Shown here piece after piece: positions 14,716 to 23,615 of a stretch of 38,608 bases of DNA; positions within the stretch are counted from its first letter, which is position 1; every line of letters starts with the position of its first letter. A model generated the notes under the pieces. It saw only the letters and a program-made list of their open reading frames with translations. It ran no database searches and had not been told where the DNA came from. The position numbers and the translations under genes are program-made. The stretch comes from Pseudomonas fluorescens (GTDB taxonomy: Bacteria; Pseudomonadota; Gammaproteobacteria; Pseudomonadales; Pseudomonadaceae). The stretch spans positions 1 through 38,608 of the forward strand of contig NZ_CABVHK010000030.1 of the NCBI RefSeq assembly GCF_902497785.1, written 5' to 3'.

Positions 14716-17700
14716 AGCGTGGTTTGAAAATAACGCTGCTGGCGGTGTTGGCGTTGCTGTTGCTAATCGTTGTGGCGGTGACGACAGTGCTGGGCACGGC
14801 GACCGGCAGCCGCTGGGCGCTCGGTTTCGTGCCGGGCCTGACCGTCGAGAATTTTCAGGGCCGCCTGGGCGGGCAGTGGAGCGCCGACCATTTGGTCTGG
14901 AAGCAAGACAGCAGCCGTGTCGAACTGAGCAAAGCGATTTTCGCTTGGTCGCCGTTGTGCCTGACGCGCATGACCCTGTGCATCGAGCAATTGAAAGCGG
15001 ATCAGGTCAGCCTGCAATTTCCACCCGGCACCGAGGAAGACAGCGGCGGACCGATTACGCTGCCCGACCTGAATTTGCCGTTGGCAATCGAACTGGGCGA
15101 CGTGCAGGTCGGCAGTCTGTTGTTCAACGGCAGCGAAGAACTCAAGGGCCTGCAACTGGCGGCGCACTGGACTGCACAGGGTTTGCAGATCGATTCCGTG
15201 CACTTGCAACGCGACGACCTGAGCCTGAACCTCTCTGGGCTGCTGCAACCCAGCGGTCACTGGCCGCTGAAAGCCGAGGGCAAGCTGACCCTCCCGGCCC
15301 CCGCGCCGTGGACGCTGGCGCTGAAGATCGACGGCGACCTGCTGAAAACCCTGAACCTCAACGCCGACAGCAGCGGATACCTGAACGGTAAACTGACCGG
15401 CGAGTTGCAGCCATTGGCGGAAAACTTGCCGGCCAAGGTGCGCATCACCGCTGACGGTTTCAAGCCCAGCGCCGATTTGCCGGACACGCTGCAACTCAAT
15501 CAGCTGGAGCTGACCGGCGATGGCGACCTGAAAAACGGTTATCAGCTAAACGGCCACGCCACGCTGCCCGCTGAACAAGGCCCGGTTGCGCTAGTGTTGC
15601 AGGGCAAAGTCGACGCCAGCGGCGCACAGATTGCCGCGCTTGACCTGACCGCCAACGACAAACAAAACCTCAAGCTCACCGGCAACCTCGACTGGAGCAA
15701 AGGCTTCAGCGCCCAGGCGAAGATCGATTGGCTGGACTTCCCCTGGCACCGGCTCTACCCACTGATCGATGAACCGGAAGTGGCCCTGCGCAGTTTCAAC
15801 GGTGAAGTCTCCTACACCGATGGAAAATACCTCGGCCATTTCAAGGCAGCACTGGATGGCCCGGCCGGGGCCTTCAGTCTGACCAGCCCGTTTGCCGGTG
15901 ACCTGACGACAATCTACCTGCAGCAAATCCAGCTCGAAGCCGGGCAAGGCAAAGCCCAAGGGCATCTGAACCTGCAATTTGCCGATGGCATCGCTTGGGA
16001 CACCGCGCTGGATCTGTCGGCGATCAACCCGGCGTACTGGGTCGCGGAATTGCCCGGCACACTGGCCGGACCGCTGCGCAGCAAAGGCGAGCTGAAAAAT
16101 GAAAAACTCAGCCTGAACGCGGACCTCGACCTGAAAGGCAAACTGCGCGGGCAGCCGGCGGTGCTGCAAGCCAAGGCCGATGGCGCCGGCGAGCAGTGGA
16201 ACCTCAACGCGTTGCAAATCCGTCTGGGCGACAACAGCATCACCGGCAAGGGCAGCCTGCAGCAGAAACTCGTCGGCCAGATCGACATCAAACTGCCGCG
16301 CCTGGCCCAGCTCTGGCCGCAATTGCGCGGTCAGATCACTGGCCGCGTCGATGTCGCTGGTTCGCTCAAGGCGCCGCAAGGCAAACTCGGGTTGCAAGGC
16401 ACGCAACTGGCGTTCGAGGACAATCGCCTGCAAAGCCTCAACCTCGATGCCACCCTCGACAGTGCGCAACGGGCGAAAATCGATCTCAAGGGCAGCGGCA
16501 TCCAGGCCGGCGACACGTCGCTGGGCACCCTGACGGCCAGCGGCCAGGGCGATATCAAAAAGCAGAAACTGAGCCTCGATCTGCAAGGGCCGAAGCTGAA
16601 ACTCGCGCTCGGTTTTGACGGCGCGCTGGATAAAGGCAACTGGCGCGGGCGGCTGGCCAGCGGCGCTATCCAGGCCGGTGGTCAGGACTGGAAGCTGCAA
16701 GGCCCGGCGAAACTCGAACGGCTGGCGGACGGTAAAATCAACTTCGGCGCCCATTGCTGGTTGTCCGGCCCGGCCAGCCTGTGCGGTGAAGACCAGCGCC
16801 TGATGCCGGAGCCGAAGCTGCGTTATCACCTCAAGCAATTCCCGATCGACAGCCTGGCGCAGTGGTTGCCGAAGGATTTCGCCTGGAACGGGCGGCTCAA
16901 CGCCGACCTGCAACTGGACCTGCCGGCCAGCGGGCCGAACGGTCAGATCAGCGTCGATGCCAGCGGCGGCACCTTGCGCATGAAGGAGAAGGACCAGTGG
17001 CTGGACTTCCCGTACCAGATCCTGAAACTCACCAGCAAACTCACGCCCAAGCGCATCGACACCGACCTTAATTTCGTCGGCGGCAAACTCGGCGAATTGA
17101 ATGTGCAGGCGCAGATCAACCCGTTGCCGGCCAATAAACCGCTGAGCGGCTCTTTTCGCTTGAGCGGCCTGGACCTGTCGGTGGCGCGACCCTTTGTGCC
17201 GATGGTCGAGAAACTCACCGGCCGCTTGAATGGCAGCGGCACGCTGTCCGGTGGGCTGATGGCGCCGTTGGTCAACGGCAATCTGCTGCTCAGCGACGGC
17301 GAAGTCTCCGGGCCTGAGCTGCCGATGGAGTTGCGCGACTTGCAACTGCGAGCGGTGATCGCCGGCGAAACCGTGCAATTGGACGGCGGCTGGAAAAGCG
17401 GCAAGACCGGGCAGGGCAGCCTGAGCGGCAACATTGCCTGGGGCCAGGCGCTGGTGGTGGATCTGGCGCTCAAAGGCTCGCAGTTGCCGGTCTCGGTCGA
17501 ACCCTATGCCAAGCTCGAAGTGGCGCCGGACCTGAAGATTTCAATGAAGGGTGATGAGCTGGCCATCGCCGGGAAAGTGGCGGTGCCGAGGGGCGAAATC
17601 ATCGTGCGCGAATTGCCGCCGTCGACGGTCAAGGTCTCCGGTGACACGGTGATCATCGGCCAGCAGACCGAAGAGGGCAAACCGCCGCTGGCGATGAAAA

Positions 17701-18380
17701 TGGACATCGATGTAGCGGTCGGCGCGGACAAACTGAGCTTTGCCGGGTTCGGCCTGACCGCCAACCTGCAAGGGAATGTGCACATCGGCGACAACATGGA
17801 CACCCGCGGCGAGCTCTGGCTCAACGACGGTCGCTACCGTGCCTACGGCCAGCGGCTGACGGTGCGCCGCGCGCGCCTGTTGTTCGCCGGCCCGCTCGAT
17901 CAGCCGTATCTGGACATTGAAGCGATTCGCCAGACCGACGACGTCATCGCCGGCATTCGCCTGACCGGCAGTGCCGAACAGCCGACCACGAAGATCTTTT
18001 CCGAACCGGCGATGAGCCAGGAACAGGCCTTGTCCTATCTGGTGCTCGGGCGTCCGCTGAGCACCACCGGTGAAGACAACAACATGCTGGCTCAGGCCGC
18101 ACTGGGGTTGGGATTGATGGGCAGCTCCGGGGTGACCGGCAAACTGGCCAACGACCTCGGCATTGAGGATTTCCAGCTCGACACCGAAGGCAGCGGCGAC
18201 GCCACCAGCGTGGTTGCCAGTGGCAACATCACGGAAAAACTCAGCCTGCGTTATGGCGTCGGCGTGTTCGAACCGGCCAACACCATTGCCTTGCGCTACA
18301 AGCTGAGCAAGAAGGTCTACCTCGAAGCGGCGGGGGGCGTGGCGAGTTCGCTGGATATCTTTTACAAGCGGGATTTCTAA
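14712..18380 (+). CDS. tamB: Translocation and assembly module inner-membrane protein TamB
   Basis: TamB is an AsmA-like, inner-membrane-anchored periplasmic protein that partners TamA. It is thought to form a hydrophobic groove carrying phospholipid or protein across the periplasm. The 1222-residue product has an N-terminal anchor (ITLLAVLALLLLIVVAVTTV), a long stretch of repeated beta-strand sequence rich in alternating L, G and D, and the conserved C-terminal TamB/DUF490 domain over roughly residues 880-1222. The end reads LRYKLSKKVYLEAAGGVASS and so on. Translation starts at GTG, which overlaps the tamA stop as GTGA, so the two are translationally coupled. Confidence 0.95.
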   Translation: MKRGLKITLLAVLALLLLIVVAVTTVLGTATGSRWALGFVPGLTVENFQGRLGGQWSADHLVWKQDSSRVELSKAIFAWSPLCLTRMTLCIEQLKADQVSLQFPPGTEEDSGGPITLPDLNLPLAIELGDVQVGSLLFNGSEELKGLQLAAHWTAQGLQIDSVHLQRDDLSLNLSGLLQPSGHWPLKAEGKLTLPAPAPWTLALKIDGDLLKTLNLNADSSGYLNGKLTGELQPLAENLPAKVRITADGFKPSADLPDTLQLNQLELTGDGDLKNGYQLNGHATLPAEQGPVALVLQGKVDASGAQIAALDLTANDKQNLKLTGNLDWSKGFSAQAKIDWLDFPWHRLYPLIDEPEVALRSFNGEVSYTDGKYLGHFKAALDGPAGAFSLTSPFAGDLTTIYLQQIQLEAGQGKAQGHLNLQFADGIAWDTALDLSAINPAYWVAELPGTLAGPLRSKGELKNEKLSLNADLDLKGKLRGQPAVLQAKADGAGEQWNLNALQIRLGDNSITGKGSLQQKLVGQIDIKLPRLAQLWPQLRGQITGRVDVAGSLKAPQGKLGLQGTQLAFEDNRLQSLNLDATLDSAQRAKIDLKGSGIQAGDTSLGTLTASGQGDIKKQKLSLDLQGPKLKLALGFDGALDKGNWRGRLASGAIQAGGQDWKLQGPAKLERLADGKINFGAHCWLSGPASLCGEDQRLMPEPKLRYHLKQFPIDSLAQWLPKDFAWNGRLNADLQLDLPASGPNGQISVDASGGTLRMKEKDQWLDFPYQILKLTSKLTPKRIDTDLNFVGGKLGELNVQAQINPLPANKPLSGSFRLSGLDLSVARPFVPMVEKLTGRLNGSGTLSGGLMAPLVNGNLLLSDGEVSGPELPMELRDLQLRAVIAGETVQLDGGWKSGKTGQGSLSGNIAWGQALVVDLALKGSQLPVSVEPYAKLEVAPDLKISMKGDELAIAGKVAVPRGEIIVRELPPSTVKVSGDTVIIGQQTEEGKPPLAMKMDIDVAVGADKLSFAGFGLTANLQGNVHIGDNMDTRGELWLNDGRYRAYGQRLTVRRARLLFAGPLDQPYLDIEAIRQTDDVIAGIRLTGSAEQPTTKIFSEPAMSQEQALSYLVLGRPLSTTGEDNNMLAQAALGLGLMGSSGVTGKLANDLGIEDFQLDTEGSGDATSVVASGNITEKLSLRYGVGVFEPANTIALRYKLSKKVYLEAAGGVASSLDIFYKRDF

Positions 18381-18411
18381 ACCCGTTGCTCCCAAACACC
18401 GAGTCGCCGCA

Positions 18412-18500
18412 ATCGCGGGCAAGCCCGCTCCCACAGGGTCCGTGTCGTACACAAATTCTGTGAACACCACCAAACCTGTGGGAGCGGGCTTGCCCGCGAT
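18412..18500. repeat. REP doublet R5 (class A)
   Basis: Arms beginning atcgcgggcaagcccgctcc and ending cccacagg have a perfect inverse ending cccgcgat. The spacer is almost the same as that of R4. It lies after tamB and before the marR promoter and may end the tamAB transcript. Confidence 0.88.
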
Positions 18501-18569
18501 GACGTCGGTGTGCGCGCCGCAATCTCGACCCCGCTTATCAGCTAAATACAAAGCAACCTAACTATTACG

Positions 18570-18597
18570 TTGACATTCGCTGCCTAGGCAGTAACAT
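18570..18597 (+). promoter_or_regulatory. Sigma-70 promoter of the marR efflux operon
   Basis: A consensus -35 TTGACA (18570-18575) and a -10-like TAACAT (18592-18597) are separated by 16 bases. The spacer contains the complete palindrome CTGCCTAGGCAG (18580-18591), so a bound repressor would block RNA polymerase. Predicted transcription starts near 18604, about 36 bases before the marR ATG. Confidence 0.75.
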
Positions 18598-18624
18598 CTC
18601 GTCACATATTCTCTGCCTAGGCAG
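18580..18624. promoter_or_regulatory. Paired MarR operators, two CTGCCTAGGCAG palindromes
   Basis: Two identical, perfect 12-bp palindromes lie at 18580-18591 and 18613-18624. Their centres are 33 bp apart, close to three helical turns, so two dimers could bind the same DNA face. The first sits inside the promoter spacer, the second just downstream of the predicted start of transcription. The arrangement is typical of an autorepressing MarR protein. That the adjacent MarR binds here is inferred. Confidence 0.75.
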
Positions 18625-18639
18625 CTAATCGGTGGACAG

Positions 18640-19113
18640 ATGAAACATTTCACTCCGGACGGCTTCAAGAATTGCCACCTCGGGCTCTTGCTCGGGCGTG
18701 CGGCGTTGCTCAAGGACCGGATCATCGACACGCACATGGAACCCCACGGCATTACCGCCGCGCAGTTCAAAGTGCTGATCATCATGGCCCAGTTCGGCGT
18801 CGATACTCCGGCCGAGCTGTGCCGGCACCTGTCCCTCGACAGTGGTTCGATGACCCGCATGCTCGATCGTCTGGAACAGAAAGGTTTCCTCGCCCGTCAG
18901 CGCAGCGACGCAGACCGTCGCCAGGTGCAGCTTGTGTTAACCGAGCAGGGCCAGCAGTTGGCTGACCGCTTGCCGGAGATCGGCGCTAATGCGATGAACG
19001 AACTGGCCGGCGCGATCACCGCGCAAGAGCTGGACACCCTAGAACAGATCCTGAAGAAAATATTGGTAGCCGCCGGTGACTCGATCACGCTGCTGCGGGT
19101 AGGTGAAAAATGA
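18640..19113 (+). CDS. MarR-family transcriptional regulator of the efflux operon
   Basis: This 157-residue winged-helix protein has the MarR fold. The recognition region is TPAELCRHLSLDSGSMTRML near residues 51-70, and the wing is GFLARQRSDADRRQVQLVLT. It is expected to bind DNA as a dimer and release it upon binding a toxic phenolic or similar ligand. It is the first gene of the operon, overlaps the next gene by four bases (ATGA) and lies 16 bases downstream of the second palindromic operator, indicating autoregulation and control of efflux. The gene order matches the PA5157-PA5160 cluster of P. aeruginosa from memory. Confidence 0.92.
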   Translation: MKHFTPDGFKNCHLGLLLGRAALLKDRIIDTHMEPHGITAAQFKVLIIMAQFGVDTPAELCRHLSLDSGSMTRMLDRLEQKGFLARQRSDADRRQVQLVLTEQGQQLADRLPEIGANAMNELAGAITAQELDTLEQILKKILVAAGDSITLLRVGEK

Positions 19114-20579
19114 GCGGTAGAACCTTGCGTGCCGGCCTCAGCCTGCTGCTGGCGGCCATGACCCTGGCCGGTTGCGCCAGCTACAGCGGCCTGACCACCG
19201 AAGGCAAAAGCCTCGATGCGCAGACGCTCAAGGCCGGGCAATCCCTCAGCGGTGTGACCCTGTCGCCCGCGGCCTGGCCCAAAAGCGACTGGTGGAAAAG
19301 CCTCGGCGACCCGCAGCTCGACGGCCTGATCCGCGAAGCCTTGCGCGACAGCCCCGACATGCAGATCGCCGACGCCCGCGCCCATCAGGCCAGCGCCGCC
19401 GCCTACGCCGCCGATGCCGCGCGCATGCCGACCCTCGATGCCAGCGCCGGCGTCAGCCGTTCGCGCCTGGCCCGCGATCAAGACCCGAGGGGCGAGGGCG
19501 ATGCGTACTCGACCGTGCGCAACATCAGCGCCACTTTCAATTACAACTTCGATCTGTGGGGCGGTCAGCGTGCCGCCTGGGAAGCGGCGTTGGGCCAAGC
19601 CCGCGCAGCCGAAGTCGATCAACAGGCCGCGCAGTTGACGCTGGCCGCCGATGTCGCCCGCGCTTACAGCGATCTGGGTCAGGCGCACATCATCCATGAC
19701 CTTGCCAGCGAAGACCTCAAACGTACCCGGCAAATGCTCGACCTGAGCCAGCGTCGCCTGAGTTCGGGAATCGACAGCGAGTACCAGTTCCAGCAAACCG
19801 AAAGTCTGGAGGCCAGCTCCGAAGCCAGCCTGATCGACGCCGAAAAACGCCTGCAAAGCGCGAAAATCGCCTTGGCGGTGTTGCTCGGGAAAGGCCCGGA
19901 TCGCGGCAACGAGATTGCCCGGCCGAAAATCCTCCAGGCCAGCGCTGTCGCCTTGCCGTCGGTGCTGCCCGCCGAGTTGCTCGGTCGCCGTCCCGATCTG
20001 GTGGCTGCACGCTGGCGCGTCGAAGCAGCCAGCAAGGACATCGACGCCGGCAAGACTCAGTTCTATCCCAACCTCAACCTGAGCGCGGCGGCCGGTGCCG
20101 AATCGTTGCTGGGTGACGCGATGTTCGGTTCGGCCAGTCGTTTCTTCAATATCGCGCCGACGATCTCGGTGCCGATTTTCGACGGCGGCCGCCTGCGCGC
20201 CGACCTCGATGCCCGCGACGCCGATTACGACCTCGCGGTGGCGCAGTACAACAGAAGCCTGGTGCGAGCCCTCGGTGATGTCAGCGACACCATCAACCAG
20301 TTACGCGATATCGGCCGGCAGATCGGCGCGCAGCAGCACGCCACCGACATTGCCCAGAATTCCTACGACACGGTGGTCCAGCGTTACGGTTCCGGCATCG
20401 GTAACTACCTGGACGTGCTCAGCATCGAGCAGCAATTGCTCCAGGCCCAGCGTCAGCTGGCCAACCTGAATGCCGAGCAGATCGACCTGTCGATCCAACT
20501 GATGCAAGCGCTGGGCGGCGGTTTTCAGGGCGAAACCCTGACCGCGGCCAACGCAACCCCAGCCACGCAGCACAACTAA
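19110..20579 (+). CDS. NodT-family outer-membrane efflux lipoprotein
   Basis: This 489-residue TolC/OprM-type channel forms the outer-membrane exit duct for the EmrAB-like pump encoded next. The lipobox LAGC with C22 follows a signal peptide, so the mature protein is lipid-anchored. Typical features are KSDWWKSLGDPQLDGLIREA near residue 52, a duplicated outer-membrane-efflux domain, LGRRPDLVAARWRVEAA near residue 290, and the terminal helical repeat QRYGSGIGNYLDVLSIEQQL. AGGTGA before the ATG provides the ribosome site within the marR end. Confidence 0.93.
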   Translation: MSGRTLRAGLSLLLAAMTLAGCASYSGLTTEGKSLDAQTLKAGQSLSGVTLSPAAWPKSDWWKSLGDPQLDGLIREALRDSPDMQIADARAHQASAAAYAADAARMPTLDASAGVSRSRLARDQDPRGEGDAYSTVRNISATFNYNFDLWGGQRAAWEAALGQARAAEVDQQAAQLTLAADVARAYSDLGQAHIIHDLASEDLKRTRQMLDLSQRRLSSGIDSEYQFQQTESLEASSEASLIDAEKRLQSAKIALAVLLGKGPDRGNEIARPKILQASAVALPSVLPAELLGRRPDLVAARWRVEAASKDIDAGKTQFYPNLNLSAAAGAESLLGDAMFGSASRFFNIAPTISVPIFDGGRLRADLDARDADYDLAVAQYNRSLVRALGDVSDTINQLRDIGRQIGAQQHATDIAQNSYDTVVQRYGSGIGNYLDVLSIEQQLLQAQRQLANLNAEQIDLSIQLMQALGGGFQGETLTAANATPATQHN

Positions 20580-20594
20580 TTCAAGGTAATGGTC

Positions 20595-21797
20595 ATGGCC
20601 ACTGCAGAAAACACCCAAGCCCCTGACAACAGTCCAGACACCAGCAACCCGCGCAAACGCAAAGTCATGCTGGTGGTGCTGGCGATTGTGGTGATCCTCG
20701 CCGGTCTCGCCGTGTGGGGTTATCACGAACTTTACGGACGCTGGACCGAAAGCACCGACGACGCCTACGTGAACGGCAACGTGGTGGCAATCACCCCGCT
20801 GGTCACCGGCACCGTGGTCAGCATCGGCGCCGACGATGGCGATCTGGTTCACGAAGGTCAGGTGCTGGTCAACTTCGACCCGAACGACGCCGAAGTCGGT
20901 CTGCAAAGTGCCCAGGCCAATCTGGCGCGCACCGTGCGTCAGGTGCGCGGCTTGTACAGCAACGTCGACGGCATGAAAGCCCAGGTCAATGCCCAGCAAG
21001 CCGAAGTGCAAAAGGCTCAGGACAATTTCAGTCGGCGCAAAAGCCTCGCAGCAGGCGGGGCGATTTCCCAGGAAGAACTGTCGCACGCTCGCGATGACCT
21101 GACCTCGGCGCAAAACGCTCTGGCTAACGCGAAGCAGCAACTGAAAACCACCAGCGCTTTGGTCGATGACACCGTGGTGTCTTCGCACCCGGACGTGATG
21201 TCGGCGGCCGCGCAATTGCGTCAGGCCTACTTGAACAACTCGCGCAGCACCTTGATTGCTCCGGTCACCGGCTACGTCGCCAAGCGTTCCGTACAATTGG
21301 GCCAACGGGTCCAGCCAGGCACCGCGCTGATGGCGGTGATTCCGCTGGATCAACTGTGGATCGACGCCAACTTCAAGGAAACCCAGCTGCGCGACATGCG
21401 CATCGGTCAGCCGGTGGACATCGAAGCCGACTTGTACGGCAGCGACGTGAAGTTCAGCGGCACCATCGACAGCCTCGGCGCCGGCACCGGCAGCGCGTTT
21501 GCCCTGTTGCCGGCGCAGAACGCCACCGGTAACTGGATCAAGATCGTGCAGCGGGTGCCGGTGCGGATTCACATCAACGCCGAAGAGCTGGCCAAACATC
21601 CGTTGCGCGTGGGGCTGTCGACTCAGGTCGATGTGAACCTGCACGACCAGAGCGGCCCGGTGCTGGCGCAACAGCCGCCGCAGAAGGCTTCGTTCAGCAC
21701 CACCGTCTACGACCGTCAATTGGCCGAGGCCGACGCGATGATCGCGCAGTTGATCCACGACAACAGCGCTGCGGCCAGCAAAACCGTGCAGCGCTGA
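20595..21797 (+). CDS. EmrA-like membrane-fusion (HlyD-type) protein
   Basis: This 400-residue periplasmic adaptor links the inner-membrane pump to the outer-membrane channel. It has a cytoplasmic N-terminal tail, one transmembrane helix near residues 26-46 (VMLVVLAIVVILAGLAVWGY), a biotinyl-lipoyl half (GNVVAITPLVTGTVVSI), an alpha-helical hairpin near residues 95-185, and the second half with TLIAPVTGYVAKRSVQLGQR. The second ATG is chosen because AAGG lies eight bases before it; the first ATG is only two bases from it. A REP doublet separates it from the pump gene. Confidence 0.92.
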   Translation: MATAENTQAPDNSPDTSNPRKRKVMLVVLAIVVILAGLAVWGYHELYGRWTESTDDAYVNGNVVAITPLVTGTVVSIGADDGDLVHEGQVLVNFDPNDAEVGLQSAQANLARTVRQVRGLYSNVDGMKAQVNAQQAEVQKAQDNFSRRKSLAAGGAISQEELSHARDDLTSAQNALANAKQQLKTTSALVDDTVVSSHPDVMSAAAQLRQAYLNNSRSTLIAPVTGYVAKRSVQLGQRVQPGTALMAVIPLDQLWIDANFKETQLRDMRIGQPVDIEADLYGSDVKFSGTIDSLGAGTGSAFALLPAQNATGNWIKIVQRVPVRIHINAEELAKHPLRVGLSTQVDVNLHDQSGPVLAQQPPQKASFSTTVYDRQLAEADAMIAQLIHDNSAAASKTVQR

Positions 21798-21806
21798 CAC
21801 CGATCC

Positions 21807-21906
21807 TGTGTGGCGAGGGGATTTATCCCCGTTCGGCTGCGAAGCAGTCGCAAAGCTTTTGGGGGCCGCTTCGCGACCCAACGGGGATAAATCCCCTCGC
21901 CACACA
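21807..21906. repeat. REP doublet R6 (class B) inside the efflux operon
   Basis: Arms tgtgtggcgaggggatttat plus ccccgtt have a perfect inverse ending cacaca. The spacer holds cggctgcgaagcagtcg and gccgcttcgcgaccc, as in R1. It sits between the emrA-like and emrB-like genes, which are on the same strand and should be co-transcribed. Confidence 0.88.
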
Positions 21907-21961
21907 AGGTCAGCTGCGTCTGTAACAGGCCCGGCGTCATTCAGGTTTCAAAGGATTCGCG

Positions 21962-23491
21962 ATGAGCAATAACGCGTCGTTCACCCCGCCCAGCCTGCTG
22001 CTCAGTACCATCGGCCTGTCGCTGGCGACTTTCATGCAAGTGCTCGATACCACCATTGCCAACGTGGCGCTGCCGACGATTTCCGGCAACCTTGGCGTGA
22101 GTTCGGAGCAGGGCACTTGGGTGATTACCTCGTTTGCGGTGAGCAATGCGATTGCGCTGCCGCTGACCGGTTGGCTCAGCCGGCGCTTCGGTGAGGTGAA
22201 ACTGTTTCTGTGGGCGACCATTCTGTTTGTGATCGCCTCGTTTCTCTGCGGTATTTCCACCTCGATGCCGGAACTGATCGGCTTTCGGGTCCTGCAAGGC
22301 CTGGTCGCGGGGCCGTTGTACCCGATGACCCAGACGCTGCTGATCGCGGTTTATCCGCCCGCCAGGCGCGGCATGGCCCTGGCGTTGCTGGCAATGGTCA
22401 CGGTGGTGGCGCCGATTGCCGGGCCGATCCTCGGCGGCTGGATTACCGACAGCTATAGCTGGCCGTGGATCTTCTTCATCAACGTGCCGATCGGGATTTT
22501 CGCGGTGATGGTGGTGCGTTCGCAATTGAAGAAGCGGCCGGTGGTGACCAGTTATCAGCCGATGGATTACGTCGGCCTGATCACGCTGATCATTGGTGTC
22601 GGCGCATTGCAGGTGATCCTCGACAAGGGCAATGACCTGGATTGGTTCGAGTCGAACTTCATCCTCATCGGCGCGGCGATTTCGGTGATTGCGCTGGCGG
22701 TGTTCGTGATCTGGGAAATGACCGACAAGCACCCGGTGGTCAATCTGCGGCTATTCGCTCATCGCAACTTTCGCATCGGCACGATTGTGCTGGTGCTGGG
22801 TTACGCCGGGTTCTTCGGGATCAATCTGATCCTGCCGCAATGGCTGCAAACCCAGATGGGCTACACCGCGACATGGGCCGGGTTGGCGGTAGCGCCGATC
22901 GGGATTCTGCCGGTGTTGATGTCGCCGTTTGTCGGCAAGTACGCGCATAAATTCGACCTGCGGTTGCTGGCCGGTCTGGCCTTCCTGGCGATTGGCTTGA
23001 GCTGCTTCATGCGCGCCGGGTTTACCAGCGAAGTGGACTTCCAGCACATCGCCCTGGTGCAGCTGTTCATGGGCATTGGCGTGGCGCTGTTCTTCATGCC
23101 GACCTTGAGCATCCTGATGTCGGACCTGCCACCGAGCCAGATCGCCGACGGCGCCGGCCTCGCGACTTTCCTGCGGACCCTGGGCGGCAGTTTTGCGGCG
23201 TCGCTGACCACGTGGATCTGGATTCGCCGGGCGGATCAGCATCACGCGTACATGAGCGAAAGCATCAGCACCTACGAACCAGCAACCCGCGAGGCGCTGA
23301 ATGCTTTGGGCGGGCCAAGCAACCCGGCGTACGCGCAGCTCGATCATGTGCTGACCAGTCAGGCGTACATGCTCTCCACCGTGGATTACTTCACGCTGCT
23401 GGGGTGGGCGTTCATGGGGTTGATCGTGATTGTCTGGCTGGCGAAACCGCCGTTTGCGGCGAAGGCGGGGCCAGCGGCCAGCGGTCATTAA
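21962..23491 (+). CDS. EmrB-like DHA2-family drug:H+ antiporter
   Basis: This 509-residue inner-membrane pump has about 14 hydrophobic segments, as in the DHA2 branch of the MFS. Signatures include FMQVLDTTIANVALPTISGN near residues 21-40, LGVSSEQGTWVITSFAVSNA, the WLSRRFGEVK loop, and APIAGPILGGWITDSYSWPW (motif C) near residues 142-161. With the EmrA-like and NodT-type partners it would expel hydrophobic toxicants directly out of the cell. The AAAGGA ribosome site is six bases before the ATG. Confidence 0.93.
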   Translation: MSNNASFTPPSLLLSTIGLSLATFMQVLDTTIANVALPTISGNLGVSSEQGTWVITSFAVSNAIALPLTGWLSRRFGEVKLFLWATILFVIASFLCGISTSMPELIGFRVLQGLVAGPLYPMTQTLLIAVYPPARRGMALALLAMVTVVAPIAGPILGGWITDSYSWPWIFFINVPIGIFAVMVVRSQLKKRPVVTSYQPMDYVGLITLIIGVGALQVILDKGNDLDWFESNFILIGAAISVIALAVFVIWEMTDKHPVVNLRLFAHRNFRIGTIVLVLGYAGFFGINLILPQWLQTQMGYTATWAGLAVAPIGILPVLMSPFVGKYAHKFDLRLLAGLAFLAIGLSCFMRAGFTSEVDFQHIALVQLFMGIGVALFFMPTLSILMSDLPPSQIADGAGLATFLRTLGGSFAASLTTWIWIRRADQHHAYMSESISTYEPATREALNALGGPSNPAYAQLDHVLTSQAYMLSTVDYFTLLGWAFMGLIVIVWLAKPPFAAKAGPAASGH

Positions 23492-23505
23492 GCCACACAT
23501 AGAAC

Positions 23506-23599
23506 CCTGTGGGAGCGGGCTTGCCCGCGATGACGGTGCATCATTCAACGACGATGTCGAATGTGATTGCGCTATCGCGGGCAAGCCCGCTCCCACAGG
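23506..23599. repeat. REP doublet R7 (class A)
   Basis: Arms cctgtgggagcgggcttgcc continuing cgcgat have a perfect inverse ending cccacagg. The spacer of about 43 bases is unrelated to those of R4 and R5. It lies between the convergent efflux operon and lpxH and may act as a bidirectional transcript barrier. Confidence 0.88.
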
Positions 23600-23615
23600 T
23601 TCTTTGGTTCAGCAG

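Noticed and set aside
15591..17378. Long open frame of 595 codons opposite tamB
   Set aside because: Rich in Q, R and A with no motif, as expected from the complement of tamB; tamB itself is well supported.
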